From: Caldicoprobacter algeriensis
GTDB lineage: Bacteria; Bacillota; Clostridia; Caldicoprobacterales; Caldicoprobacteraceae
DNA: 64,000 nucleotides
Assembly (NCBI RefSeq): GCF_023838525.1
Contig: NZ_JAHUQD010000008.1
Coordinates: 1 to 64,000 of the forward strand
Direction: 5' to 3'
The notes beneath the pieces were generated by a model. That model did not search any database. It was not told where the DNA came from and worked only from the letters and a program-made list of their open reading frames with translations. Positions 51,270-60,741 of the stretch are shown here, piece after piece. Position 1 is the first letter of the stretch; each line of letters starts with the position of its first letter. The position numbers and the translations under genes are program-made.

Positions 51270-51994
51270 CTCAATCCCTTCCTTTGAATGAGTATATCAG
51301 AAAATGGCCTGGATTGTTGTACCTTGATCCATCCCCTGTTTATCATCTCCAGCAGCGCCAAAAAGGTTACGATAATATACAGCCTGGAAAACTTATTGCT
51401 GACCAGCTGGGAAAACAGCACCTTCCCACGCCTTACCAGTACGGCCGTCAGTTGCCTTATTCTGTCCTGAAGCGATATGGTCTCAGGCTTAATGTTACGG
51501 ACAACAGGTTGGGCCTGCTGAGAGGCGTTCTTCCTCTTCAGCAGGTCCATCATCGCCTGTGCAATGTCCTGCTTGGTCACATTTGAGAACTTTATATCCT
51601 CGCCTGTATCTACCACCTCTTCTGGCAGCTTGCTGTACATGTTGGAATACACCATATACCTTTCATGCAGCCATTCACCGGCGTCTTTGTACTTCTTGTA
51701 TTCCTTCAACCTCTGAATCAACTGTTGCTGTGGGTCAGGCTCCTGCTCCTCTGACTGCTGCGCAGGCTTGGGAAGCAGCTTACAGGACTTTATATGAAGC
51801 AAAGTAGCAGCCATGACCATGAATTCGCTTGCAATGTCGATATCCAGTGCCTGCATCTGGTTGAGGTAATCCATGTACTGTGCGGTTATCTCTGATATCG
51901 ATATGTCCTCTATGTTGATTTTGGCCTTGGAGATAAGGTGCAGCAAAAGATCTAGCGGCCCTTCAAAAACCTCAAGCTTTACCTGATAACCCAA
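51251..51994 (-). CDS. scpA: Segregation and condensation protein A
   Basis: This 247-residue kleisin connects the SMC heads. VKLEVFEGPLDLLLHLISKA at the start and SEFMVMAATLLHIKSCKLLP are family signatures. The start is TTG at 51994 after AAGGGGTAATAAGGG. It forms an operon with scpB and overlaps it. Confidence 0.97.
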   Translation of the reverse strand: MGYQVKLEVFEGPLDLLLHLISKAKINIEDISISEITAQYMDYLNQMQALDIDIASEFMVMAATLLHIKSCKLLPKPAQQSEEQEPDPQQQLIQRLKEYKKYKDAGEWLHERYMVYSNMYSKLPEEVVDTGEDIKFSNVTKQDIAQAMMDLLKRKNASQQAQPVVRNIKPETISLQDRIRQLTAVLVRRGKVLFSQLVSNKFSRLYIIVTFLALLEMINRGWIKVQQSRPFSDILIQRKGLRWKNNR

Positions 51995-52020
51995 ACCCTT
52001 ATTACCCCTTTCCTTACCGT

Positions 52021-52656
52021 TTATTGCAATAAAGAAAGCAAAAAGCTTTGCAGATACATCAATTGCTGGTAAATGTATTGGGCAGGAATGCGCACAATTA
52101 GATTAAACCCCCCCAGCAATACAAAAGCAAACAGTATGAACATACCGTAGTACTCATAATTCCAGAAAAACCTGACATTTCTGCGACAAAATAGCCCTTT
52201 TATAATGTGATACCCGTCAAAAGGGGGTATGGGTATTAAATTCAAAATGGCAAATATTATATTCAGCTGCACCACACGGTCAATAATTCCCAACAGAATG
52301 CCTCTGTAAGAGGAAATAGACAGCTTTGCTGCCACCAAAATTACCAGGGCGACAAGAGACAGCAGCATATTGGCCAGTGGCCCCGAAAAAGACACGATGA
52401 TGCTGCCCCACTTTCGGTCTTTGAAGTTTGCAGGATTGACCTGTACCGGCTTGGCCCAGCCAAACCTGAATAGAGCAAATAATATTAGGCCCAGCCAATC
52501 CACGTGGGCCAAAGGATATAAGGTAAGCCTCCCCTGATTTTTAGGAGTGGGGTCCCCCAGCCAATAGGCTGTAAGGGCATGGGCAAACTCATGGAAGGAT
52601 ATGGCCAAAAACACAGCCGGCAGGCTTAAAAGTACGTCAATCCAGTTCATGTACAA
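52021..52656 (-). CDS. Site-2 protease family (M50) membrane peptidase
   Basis: This 211-residue polytopic protein carries the zinc motif HEFAH near residues 22-26 and NLIPIPPFDGYHIIKG, with the third metal ligand. It belongs to the small M50 proteases that lack a PDZ domain, related to Bacillus YwhC. The TTG at 52656, 9 bases after GGAGGG, fits best. It lies between dacF and scpA; its substrate is unknown. Confidence 0.88.
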   Translation of the reverse strand: MYMNWIDVLLSLPAVFLAISFHEFAHALTAYWLGDPTPKNQGRLTLYPLAHVDWLGLILFALFRFGWAKPVQVNPANFKDRKWGSIIVSFSGPLANMLLSLVALVILVAAKLSISSYRGILLGIIDRVVQLNIIFAILNLIPIPPFDGYHIIKGLFCRRNVRFFWNYEYYGMFILFAFVLLGGFNLIVRIPAQYIYQQLMYLQSFLLSLLQ

Positions 52657-52802
52657 TTCAGACAACCCTCCATTTTCTCACATAATAATCGCCTTTAAAA
52701 GTTTTTAAAACAAAACATAGAGACAACTATTCCATGATTTTATTGTACATTATTAGGCACCGTTATAAAACCCTTTCAGCTGGATTTTTTCTTTTTAAAT
52801 CA

Positions 52803-52845
52803 AATAAAAAATGGACCGGCGTTTATATTCTTTGCCGATCCATTT
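52803..52845 (-). terminator. Terminator downstream of dacF
   Basis: A 12-bp stem with one mismatch (52809-52820 with 52834-52845, core ATGGACCGGC) has a T-run on the minus strand. It lies about 70 bases past the dacF stop codon. The remaining gap (52666-52802 and 52846-52914) holds only direct copies of GCCAGC. Confidence 0.65.
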
Positions 52846-52914
52846 CAATCTGCCAGCGGCATTATGCCAGCAATTTTCAAGTAAAATCTAACTGTCAATA
52901 GGTCAGCTGGGGCA

Positions 52915-54102
52915 TCACCTGTTTTTTTCGTTTACCGGTCTCTTAAGCCAGTTGTTAAATATCCTGCTGAAATAATCAAACACGCCGGCAACCTCCACCG
53001 ATTCTCCTGCCACGATGTCCACTTTTCCAACCTCTTTGCCGTCCCTCTTCACCGTCAGTACCCCTATCTTTTGTCCCTGATTGATGGGAGCCCTCAAGAG
53101 AGCCGGAATCTGTACGTCCTTCGTAAACTCCTTTGAATCGCCCTTGCTGAGCAGCAATGACAAGTTATCGGCCGCCAGTCCCATTATCTTGCTGGTCTTT
53201 CCTCCCATTACAGGTATCTCGTTTTGGACAATCTGGCCCTTCTTCACCACCAGAACCGAATCGTAATTCGCAAAGCCGTAATCTAAAAGCTTGCTGGCTT
53301 CACTGAACCTGACCTGAGATGTGGGTGCCCCCAGTATAACAGCTATAAGCCTCAAGTTCCCACGCTTTGCAGTGGCTGAAATGCAGTGCCCGGCCTCTTC
53401 AGTATAGCCCGTCTTCACGCCGTCACAGCCTTCATAAAACCTGATCAGCTTGTTGGTATTGACCAGCATGGTCTGGCCGTCCCTCATGTAATCCAGCCAG
53501 ATTGTACTCCACTTGAAAAACAGAGGGTACTTCAACAGTTCCCTGCTCATCAGAGCAACGTCATATGCGGTGGTATAATGGTTTTCTGCAGGCAAGCCAG
53601 TGCAGTTGACAAAATGGGTGTTTTTCATTCCCAATTGCTGGGTCCGTTCGTTCATCTTCTGTACGAACAGCTCGTGGCTGCCGTATATTTTTTCAGCAAG
53701 AGCGACGCTGCCATCGTTGGCCGATGCTACTATTATGCTTTCCAATATGGTGGATACCGGAAACGTCTCGCCCGGCGCTAAAAATACGGTAGACCCACCC
53801 ATGCTGGCCGCATATTCGCTGACATGTACGGGATCATCCAGCTTTAGCCTGCCGTCCTCAATGGCTTCCATGGCCAATAGAAGGGTCATTATTTTGGTTA
53901 TGCTGGCCACAGGAAGCTTCTCGTGAGCATTTTTTTCATACAGCACGGTGCCCGTCTCATAATCCATAAGTAGTGCTGCTTTGGACTGTATAGGAAAGGG
54001 GAGCTCAGTTACCGGTTGTGCAGCTGCAACCACCCAGAAAGGCATAATAACAAAAATTATCGTCAACAGCCAGCAAAGAATGGCGCTTTTTAATGTGCTC
54101 AA
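52915..54102 (-). CDS. dacF: D-alanyl-D-alanine carboxypeptidase DacF
   Basis: This 395-residue low-molecular-weight PBP trims stem peptides. A signal peptide (AILCWLLTIIFVIMPFWVVA) precedes the catalytic domain, with SxxK in PVASITKIMTLLLAME, SxN in IVASANDGSVA and KTG in GVKTGYTEEAGHC. A C-terminal PBP5-like domain follows. The TTG at 54102, after AGGAGGG, puts the signal peptide at the N-terminus. The SigF-like promoter upstream supports DacF, which acts in forespore cortex formation. Confidence 0.92.
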   Translation of the reverse strand: MSTLKSAILCWLLTIIFVIMPFWVVAAAQPVTELPFPIQSKAALLMDYETGTVLYEKNAHEKLPVASITKIMTLLLAMEAIEDGRLKLDDPVHVSEYAASMGGSTVFLAPGETFPVSTILESIIVASANDGSVALAEKIYGSHELFVQKMNERTQQLGMKNTHFVNCTGLPAENHYTTAYDVALMSRELLKYPLFFKWSTIWLDYMRDGQTMLVNTNKLIRFYEGCDGVKTGYTEEAGHCISATAKRGNLRLIAVILGAPTSQVRFSEASKLLDYGFANYDSVLVVKKGQIVQNEIPVMGGKTSKIMGLAADNLSLLLSKGDSKEFTKDVQIPALLRAPINQGQKIGVLTVKRDGKEVGKVDIVAGESVEVAGVFDYFSRIFNNWLKRPVNEKNR

Positions 54103-54135
54103 TGTGATCCCTCCTATAATCTCATCATCTAGGAT

Positions 54136-54165
54136 TAGGTTTTCCATCGAATAGTAGGGTTATGC
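54136..54165 (-). promoter_or_regulatory. SigF promoter of dacF
   Basis: On the minus strand GCATA (54161-54165) and GGAAAACCTA (54136-54145) are 15 bases apart, matching the SigF consensus (GYWTA and GGNRANAHTR) with one mismatch. dacF is a SigF target in Bacillus. Confidence 0.65.
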
Positions 54166-54247
54166 ACATCAAAAAGCGCCCGTCAAATCGGCTTATATCT
54201 GTTTTGGCGAAGCTGTTGCATTAACATGCATTGATAGATTACAGCAG

Positions 54248-55051
54248 TCACATTTTCGCAATAAAGCCCAGCAAGAGCCTGGCAAAATCCCTGGCCACCC
54301 GCCCGGCCGTCTCAATGACCTCTTCATGGGTTAAAGGCTTGTCCAATAGCCCTGCAGCCATGTTAGTGATGCATGAGATGCCCACCACCTTTACGCCGGC
54401 ATGGACAGCGGCTATGACCTCGGGTACAGTGGACATACCAACCGCATCGGCACCCAGCCTCTGCAGCATGCGTATCTCAGCCGGGGTCTCATAGCTAGGG
54501 CCTGGCATCATGGCATAAACCCCTTCCCTGACTTTCAGCCCCATCTCCTTTGCAGTATCCATAACAAGGCGCCTCAAGTTTGGGTCATAAGCATAGGTCA
54601 TATCTGGGAATCGCGGGCCAAGGTCATCCATATTTCTCCCCCTCAATGGATTGACGCCCGACATGTTTATGTGGTCCCTTATGACCATCAGATCGCCGGG
54701 CGAAAAATCGGGGTTTATTCCTCCTGCCGAGTTGGTAATAATAAGCGTCTGTACCCCCAGAATCTTCATGGCGCGGACCGGCAAAACCACCTGTTCCATA
54801 TCATAGCCCTCGTAATAATGAAACCGCCCTTGGGCCACTATTATCTCTTTCCCCTGACATCGTCCAACCACAAATCGGCCTTTGTGCCCCGGCACAGTCG
54901 TCTTTGGAAAGCCGGGTATGTCCTTATAATCGATAAAGATAGGGCCCTCTATGGTATCGACCACATCTCCCAGACCCGACCCCAGTATCAACCCCACCGT
55001 AGGCCGTACACCAATCCTCTTTTGAATGAGCTCAGCGGCATTTTTGTACAC
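54248..55051 (-). CDS. punA: Purine nucleoside phosphorylase
   Basis: This 267-residue trimeric enzyme splits guanosine and inosine with phosphate. GLILGSGLGDVVDTIEG and PGHKGRFVVGRCQGKEII contain the phosphate and base contacts, and IITNSAGGINPDFSPGDLMV is the family signature. GTG 55051 lies 8 bases after GAGGGG; GTG 55060 overlaps that site. It precedes dacF as in Bacillus and many Clostridia. Confidence 0.96.
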   Translation of the reverse strand: MYKNAAELIQKRIGVRPTVGLILGSGLGDVVDTIEGPIFIDYKDIPGFPKTTVPGHKGRFVVGRCQGKEIIVAQGRFHYYEGYDMEQVVLPVRAMKILGVQTLIITNSAGGINPDFSPGDLMVIRDHINMSGVNPLRGRNMDDLGPRFPDMTYAYDPNLRRLVMDTAKEMGLKVREGVYAMMPGPSYETPAEIRMLQRLGADAVGMSTVPEVIAAVHAGVKVVGISCITNMAAGLLDKPLTHEEVIETAGRVARDFARLLLGFIAKM

Positions 55052-55155
55052 ACATTTCACCCCTCAATATCATTTGTTTGGTTCCAATGCTGCCATGTCA
55101 AATATTATGATACCCATCAATCCTTCTTATGTCGGCTGGTTAAGTACTATTTTAT

Positions 55156-55830
55156 CTATTTCGATAAAAAGGTTATAAAATCCTTCACTTTGAACATATT
55201 AGCAAACAAAAATTTGAAGACCAGGGGCACCACAAAAGCCTCAAACAAGCTGCTTATAAAAAAAGCTATGATGATGAGCACAAACTTGAAGGTGTAAGGC
55301 GCTATTCTCCGCAGCCTCATCTGCTTTAAGTGGGGCAACTTTCTTATTTTGAACCTCTCTATTCCAAATTGCAGAGCCAATACGCCCATAACCATAAGGC
55401 AAGGTATATGGATAAACGACTGCGGTAAAATACACGTCAGCACCATGAACAATCCGTTCAGGGCATAGTAGTCAATCAAAAAAGCCACAGTAAAGCCAAG
55501 AAAAAAACCTCTGACCCCCACCGTTATCAGCACCAAGGGAGTGCTTAAGTAAGTCAGCCCAAACAACCAGATGAAAAAAGCAGTCTGGAGGTTCTGCAAC
55601 ACAGCCTTTATGAATATCATCGACCTATCCACATGAGACTGATTACCAAGAATATACGAATACCCCTGCAGGTAATCAGCCAGATACACCCGCTGCTCAG
55701 CGCTGATAGAGCTGACCGTAAATCCGCCGGCAGCCACCCCTGTAATAAAGACAAACACCACAAGCAGGTAAAGGGCTATGTTCTCCCTTATATGAAGCAT
55801 TATATTGGTTTTTATCTTCAAAGCGTTCAA
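55156..55830 (-). CDS. spoIIM: Stage II sporulation protein M
   Basis: This 224-residue membrane protein belongs to the SpoIIDMP complex that drives engulfment. About five hydrophobic segments are visible; VVFVFITGVAAGGFTVSSIS at the N-terminus and FIKAVLQNLQTAFFIWLFGL are typical. The start is TTG at 55830. It lies between DUF3866 and punA. Confidence 0.94.
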   Translation of the reverse strand: MNALKIKTNIMLHIRENIALYLLVVFVFITGVAAGGFTVSSISAEQRVYLADYLQGYSYILGNQSHVDRSMIFIKAVLQNLQTAFFIWLFGLTYLSTPLVLITVGVRGFFLGFTVAFLIDYYALNGLFMVLTCILPQSFIHIPCLMVMGVLALQFGIERFKIRKLPHLKQMRLRRIAPYTFKFVLIIIAFFISSLFEAFVVPLVFKFLFANMFKVKDFITFLSK

Positions 55831-55928
55831 TGGAGGTATCCCCCCGAGGCCTTTTATAATATTTGTCCTACTTGATAACTATGAGCCTTAAGGGGAATTT
55901 ATAACCTGTCTTTACCTATATTACCATG

Positions 55929-57029
55929 TCATATTTTGAGGACCTCCGTCAAACCGTAGCGCGCTACTGCCCCTAAGGCGTAAAAAAAATAGGGTTCCTC
56001 ATCGATACCCCTGCCCATTGTAGTGAGAGCAAGACCGTAATGCTCCAAAGCTCTCCTTATATCCTTGCCGCTTAAAAAGATCGTCCTGTACTTGGCAAGC
56101 AGCCCGTTGTTTTTAAGCTGCTTTACAACTCTTCTTTGCCTTGATTTATCCATCAAAGGCAGCACAAGGGGAAGAGGGTATTGGATAATGTCCCTAAGCA
56201 CCGTTAGAGAATGGTGGCTTATTCCAACATGCCTTTCTCTAGCATCGCCAAACCCCACTCGCGGTATGTACACCACATGCCCTCCTGAGGCCGCCACCAG
56301 GTTGACATATAACCCCAGCTCCAGGCCACTGAACCCAAATGTGGTGCCGGTCCCCAATATGCCGGGCCCCATGGCCACAATGGCCACATCGCAATTGGCC
56401 ACATTGAGAGCAGCCTTCAGGGCAGTGTATATGTTTACGCACTCATAGTCCCCACCAAAGGCATTGCCTGAGGTGGCGGTAACATCCAGTAACCCTTTCT
56501 TTTTGAGCAGGCCGACGTTTCGGCTAAAGGCTATAGGCAGCGCCCCGTGATCTGTCATTATATACGCAATAGATATGCTACCACCAGAAAAGTACTTTAA
56601 GTAGGCGCATAGCGGAGGCAGCATGCTGTGCAGCTCTCCGACATACACCAGTTTGCCCCGAAAATCAATCGGCTGACTGTAATAGAGATGATGTGGGCTT
56701 TTCTCCTCCTCGGACAAGAGAAGCTGTATCTGAAGAGGCGTATATTTCAACTTCATGCCGTGGCCTCTGCTAACAAAAGCGTTATTCTTCATATTGAGGT
56801 TGCACACCACAAAGTGATAGCCCCCTGTACCCAGGCCCAGACTGCAGGCGGTGGTGTTGACCAGTACTTCATCTCCTACATCAACTGATCCCGTCAATGG
56901 CACGTACACCACTGCCAACTTACAGGGGTGATCGATCTCCAGCCTGACAACGGCTGTACCGCTCTCATTGCGCTCCAGTATTTCCTTTACCACTCCTCTT
57001 TTAAGCTCTATCCATGCTCGTATCCCCAT
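55929..57029 (-). CDS. DUF3866 family protein
   Basis: This 366-residue soluble protein belongs to the DUF3866 family. VLVNTTACSLGLGTGGYHFV, GHGMKLKYTPLQIQ, and MGPGILGTGTTFGFSGLELG are its signatures. ATG 57029 lies 10 bases after GGAGG and overlaps the end of the GT4 gene by 29 bases. Family members sit next to spoIIM or recN in sporulating Firmicutes and in some Actinobacteria; function is unknown. Confidence 0.9.
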   Translation of the reverse strand: MGIRAWIELKRGVVKEILERNESGTAVVRLEIDHPCKLAVVYVPLTGSVDVGDEVLVNTTACSLGLGTGGYHFVVCNLNMKNNAFVSRGHGMKLKYTPLQIQLLLSEEEKSPHHLYYSQPIDFRGKLVYVGELHSMLPPLCAYLKYFSGGSISIAYIMTDHGALPIAFSRNVGLLKKKGLLDVTATSGNAFGGDYECVNIYTALKAALNVANCDVAIVAMGPGILGTGTTFGFSGLELGLYVNLVAASGGHVVYIPRVGFGDARERHVGISHHSLTVLRDIIQYPLPLVLPLMDKSRQRRVVKQLKNNGLLAKYRTIFLSGKDIRRALEHYGLALTTMGRGIDEEPYFFYALGAVARYGLTEVLKI

Positions 57030-57846
57030 CTGTTTTCAACCTCCACAATTGATCGATGAACCGCAGTGCGGGAATGGACTCTATGAATCTCGATAAAGAG
57101 CGGTACTCGGCTATCACATGAATTGACAGCAGCATCACCGCCATCACAGCTGCCGGTGCCAATGTTACAGCTTTGATGGCGTAAAAACCGGCTATCCCTC
57201 CTAAAAGATTGGCTCCCGTATCTCCCAGCATGTACTTCTCCTCCATCTCGCCTTTCATATGAAAGGGTAGAGCAGCCAAAATTGGAATTAATATCCAAAC
57301 ATTTGAGAATCCCCCCAAAATCATAAGGAGAATAACAGACAGCAGAAATGCTTTTATGGCGCGTCCAGGCCTTAAATCCATAAGATTTATGAAATTGACA
57401 AACAGCGAAAATAACAGCGCATAAACTCCCCAGGCTATCAGGCTTTTGTGATGGCAGCGGGATACAAACATCCCCACCAATGCCGTTATTATGAGCTTGA
57501 CTCCCCCTGTAGATATCCTGCCCTTAATGAGTTCAGCCACATGACCCTTTATGCCCTTTATGGTTGCATCCCCCAGCACATCGTCTATAAAGCCGGCCAA
57601 TACCAGCGAGGTGACAACTATTAAAAAAGCCATATGTTCCGGCTCAATTCCTGCAACCATAAAGGGGATGATGCCCAAGGCGCATGGAAAGATGAAGGTC
57701 AAGCCCATGGATGTGACAACAGGCTGCCCCCTATAATTTTTTACAATCATTCCCCTGGTTTTCAGCATTTTAAAGATGCGAGGCATAAAAAACCGCACAG
57801 CAAAGCAGGACAGCACCAGCAACACGGTTTGATCAATTAACCTCAT
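57001..57846 (-). CDS. Glycosyltransferase family 4 membrane enzyme (MraY/WecA-like)
   Basis: This 281-residue polytopic protein resembles the phospho-sugar transferases that put a sugar phosphate onto a polyprenyl phosphate. AGFIDDVLGD holds the aspartate pair, NFINLMDLRPGRAIKAFLLS follows, and EEKYMLGDTGANLLGGIAGF contains the third conserved site. About nine membrane segments are seen. It overlaps the GT2 gene before it and DUF3866 after it. It is shorter and more divergent than true MraY. Confidence 0.85.
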   Translation of the reverse strand: MRLIDQTVLLVLSCFAVRFFMPRIFKMLKTRGMIVKNYRGQPVVTSMGLTFIFPCALGIIPFMVAGIEPEHMAFLIVVTSLVLAGFIDDVLGDATIKGIKGHVAELIKGRISTGGVKLIITALVGMFVSRCHHKSLIAWGVYALLFSLFVNFINLMDLRPGRAIKAFLLSVILLMILGGFSNVWILIPILAALPFHMKGEMEEKYMLGDTGANLLGGIAGFYAIKAVTLAPAAVMAVMLLSIHVIAEYRSLSRFIESIPALRFIDQLWRLKTDGDTSMDRA

Positions 57847-58540
57847 AGACCTTTTTCATCCCCGCCTTTTCCCACAGCTTGGCCATCAGAACAACAAATA
57901 TATCCTTAAATTGCCTTGCCCTGTGCAGTATCCCTGCAAGATTGAGCCCTGTGACGCGATGGGTCATCTCAACATCCACCTCGCATATCCTGAGACCATG
58001 GTTGAGCAAATCCACTGTCATCCCAAATTCTATGCCAAACCTCCTGTATTTGAAAAACTCCGGTTTTATGGCCTCTTTCCTGAAAGCGCGCTGGCCCGAA
58101 AGCACAGCATTCAAATCCTTTCCCGTCAAAAGCCGTATACCGATTCTGGATAGGCCCTTTACCAGCCCAAAGCCGTGTCTGCCGGGCAGGCTAGGAAATC
58201 GCGCAATTGCCACGTCAGCCTTGCCTTCCCTGATGGGCTGTATCAGCTTTGCCGCTTCAATGGCACTCTGCCCCAGGTCGGCATCCAAAACCAGCACAAT
58301 GGGACTGGATACGGCCTTTAATCCCTGACATAAAGCATATCCCTTGCCATGGTTTCGCACCAGCTTTATGAGGCTTGCGCCTTCCCTCAGCGCCACCTGG
58401 GCCGTATTATCGGTTGATCCGTCATCCACCACCACAATCTCACGAACCCGGGGAAGGCTCCTTAGCGCCCTTAAAGTGCTGCCAATGCGCTGTTCCTCGT
58501 TATATGCCGGAATGACGACCCCCACATCCCGGTAGTCCAT
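57833..58540 (-). CDS. Glycosyltransferase family 2
   Basis: This 235-residue GT-A fold enzyme has VVIPAYNEEQRIGSTLRALR, the nucleotide-binding VVVDDGSTDNTAQVALREGA and the metal motif VLVLDADLGQ. It resembles polyprenyl-phosphate glucosyl/mannosyl transferases but lacks membrane spans. ATG 58540 follows GGAGGGAG. It overlaps the GT4 gene by 14 bases, so the two probably cooperate on a lipid-linked glycan. Confidence 0.92.
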   Translation of the reverse strand: MDYRDVGVVIPAYNEEQRIGSTLRALRSLPRVREIVVVDDGSTDNTAQVALREGASLIKLVRNHGKGYALCQGLKAVSSPIVLVLDADLGQSAIEAAKLIQPIREGKADVAIARFPSLPGRHGFGLVKGLSRIGIRLLTGKDLNAVLSGQRAFRKEAIKPEFFKYRRFGIEFGMTVDLLNHGLRICEVDVEMTHRVTGLNLAGILHRARQFKDIFVVLMAKLWEKAGMKKVYEVN

Positions 58541-58582
58541 CTGATACTCCCTCCTTCAGATGACAGGATAGGTTCTGCTATC

Positions 58583-59419
58583 TTACTCGGGCTTATTGGC
58601 TTCCAGTATCGATATCAACGCCAGCTTGCCGTAAACCGTGTCGATATCCCTGACGGTTGAAACTCCCAGCTCCTCGTATTCTGAAATAGCGCTCTCCTCC
58701 ACCGAGGATGGCTCTACCGCCACAACGGGCAGTCCCATATTGAGCGCGGTCTGAATGAGCACAATATCAAAACTGTTTTCTTGCGAAGATTGTGCCTGTT
58801 TATTCTTTCCGTTACCACTCAATATGATCACATCGCTGCTTTGCTTGAGGTTGCTGGAAGCTTGAATTAGGTGTATCTCCTTTAATCGAACGGATAGCGG
58901 CGTAAACGCCCCCTCAACAAGACTTGAAACTAGCTCGCCGGCAACTATGCTGTGAAAATCGTTTCTCTCCATGCCGTCCTGACCATTCCGCAAAAAAGCT
59001 TCCAGCGCTGTGCTCAAATCCTGCCTTGCATACAAATCAGTACGAACAGTTATGCTAGACTCAACCGACGCTCCGGCCAGCTTCAAAAGCTGTATCAAGT
59101 CAGGGGAAATATTGTCCTGACCCAGGTTTATAATCGAAACCTTAAGGCCGTGCAACCTCTCCTCTATAAGCCGAGAGAATAAATATTCACAGGTAGAGTC
59201 TGCCTGAGCTTTCTGTTTTTCTAACACGGCCAAGGTTTTTTTAAGCATGTCGGCCTCGTTTCTTAAAGCCTCAAATTCACTTTCTATTTGACGGATGATG
59301 AGTTCCTGTTGATTTTCCAACACGTTATTGTTTTCAAGCGTTACGCCAATCAAAATTCCCAGTCCCAGCGCAAGAAATATTCCGATTAGCAGGATGATGT
59401 AGTACTTAAGATGCAACAT
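58583..59419 (-). CDS. MctB/SteB-like copper transporter family protein
   Basis: This 278-residue protein has one N-terminal membrane segment (YYIILLIGIFLALGLGILIG), a coiled-coil (residues about 35-75, ELIIRQIESEFEALRNEADM) and an outer alpha/beta domain. This is the layout of MctB (Rv1698) in mycobacteria. It directly follows steA, as in Actinobacteria, where the pair is linked to septal envelope function. The copper role is not supported by any metal motif visible here. Confidence 0.8.
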   Translation of the reverse strand: MLHLKYYIILLIGIFLALGLGILIGVTLENNNVLENQQELIIRQIESEFEALRNEADMLKKTLAVLEKQKAQADSTCEYLFSRLIEERLHGLKVSIINLGQDNISPDLIQLLKLAGASVESSITVRTDLYARQDLSTALEAFLRNGQDGMERNDFHSIVAGELVSSLVEGAFTPLSVRLKEIHLIQASSNLKQSSDVIILSGNGKNKQAQSSQENSFDIVLIQTALNMGLPVVAVEPSSVEESAISEYEELGVSTVRDIDTVYGKLALISILEANKPE

Positions 59420-59430
59420 GGCCTCTCCAC

Positions 59431-60549
59431 CTACAGACCGAGTAATAGCTTTATCCGAAGCGCTATCAGCTGATATAAATCTTGAATCTGCGGTGACATG
59501 CGCGCTATGAGCAGGATGGGAAACATGGCCGCGGCAAATATAGCAGCTATATATCCGGGCTGGATACGGTTTTTATAGAGCTCGCTCACACCTTTGGCAT
59601 CAACCACTTTGTATCCCACCTTCATCCTCACCAGCAGAGTGCTGGCCATTCCTTTTCTCCCCTTTTCCAGAAAGTCGATCATGCTATTATGGCTGCCCAC
59701 CATGACTATCAACTCGGCTTTATTCTCATAAGCCAGTATCATGGCTACGTCCTCGCTTGTACCCGGAAATGGAAACGTGACTGCTTCCAGCCCCAAGGCT
59801 CGGATTCGTTCCATGCCAGGGCAACGCCCATCGGGATAGGCATGTACAACTATTTCCCCACAGCTTTTCAAACAGCGATCGCTGACGCTGTCCATATCGC
59901 CTATTATTATGTCGGGCTTGTAGCCAAACTCCAGCAATGCGTCTCCTCCACCATCCACCCCAATCATCACGGGACGTACCTCATCGATATATGAGCGTAT
60001 AGCCTTTAAATCCTCAATATAGTTTCTACCTCTTGACACTATGAGCACATGGCGCTTTTCCATCCTAGCCTTGATGGGTGGCACCTTTACAGGGCCAATC
60101 ACCATATCCTTTTCCTTTTCAGCGTAATCCAAAGTGTTATCTATGAACTCACGGAGTACACCCCATATGTTTTCGCTGGCCTCCTTCATCTTCTTCTCCA
60201 CTTCATCCTTATCCAGGAACTTGACGTCGCACAAATACCTGTGGTTTACCCACAGGCCTTTCTCATCTATCTCTAGATAATCCTCATCCTGTATATACTC
60301 AAAGGCTTCCCGGCCGACGTTGTCGATAATGGGTATACCTGCCTCTGAAAGGATTTTGGGCCCCTGGTTGGGATATCGCCCACTTATGGACAAAGCTCCA
60401 TTTATGACGGCCTTTACCCTTCTTTCCACCAGATGCAAGGCCGCGACCTCATCCAGGTCCTGATGGTATATCACTGCTATATCGCCCGGCATAAGCCGTC
60501 CAATGAGGTTTTTGGTGCGCCTATCCTTTTTTGCCCGACCTTTTATCAT
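59431..60549 (-). CDS. steA: SteA-like protein (putative cytokinetic ring protein)
   Basis: This 372-residue protein has an N-terminal domain (NLIGRLMPGDIAVIYHQDLD), a thiamine-pyrophosphokinase-like nucleotide-binding core (MIGVDGGGDALLEFGYKPDI, IIIGDMDSVSDRC) and a C-terminal membrane segment (YIAAIFAAAMFPILLIARM). ATG 60549 is 8 bases after AAGGGTG. SteA acts at the division site in Corynebacterium together with SteB/MctB, whose relative is the next gene here. Confidence 0.9.
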   Translation of the reverse strand: MIKGRAKKDRRTKNLIGRLMPGDIAVIYHQDLDEVAALHLVERRVKAVINGALSISGRYPNQGPKILSEAGIPIIDNVGREAFEYIQDEDYLEIDEKGLWVNHRYLCDVKFLDKDEVEKKMKEASENIWGVLREFIDNTLDYAEKEKDMVIGPVKVPPIKARMEKRHVLIVSRGRNYIEDLKAIRSYIDEVRPVMIGVDGGGDALLEFGYKPDIIIGDMDSVSDRCLKSCGEIVVHAYPDGRCPGMERIRALGLEAVTFPFPGTSEDVAMILAYENKAELIVMVGSHNSMIDFLEKGRKGMASTLLVRMKVGYKVVDAKGVSELYKNRIQPGYIAAIFAAAMFPILLIARMSPQIQDLYQLIALRIKLLLGL

Positions 60550-60635
60550 AAGCTCAACACCCTTGGCTTGTACCATTCAAAAATCAATATCCATACATAT
60601 ATGGTTTGCATTACCACATTAAATATACATAAACA

Positions 60636-60667
60636 TAAAAAAATAAAGCAGCGAAAAATCGCTGCCA
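60636..60667 (-). terminator. Terminator of spo0A
   Basis: GCAGCG (60648-60653) pairs with CGCTGC (60660-60665) and a T-run follows on the minus strand, 75 bases past the spo0A stop codon. Confidence 0.85.
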
Positions 60668-60741
60668 TCGATATCAAGAGGTATGAATTTATGCTGTTTG
60701 CATGGCATCCATCAAATACCTTTTAATGCCACTTTATCAAA

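Noticed and set aside
54401-55297. 298-codon plus-strand frame across punA and spoIIM
   Set aside because: It spans two real minus-strand genes and the gap between them, lacks family features and has no ribosome binding site.
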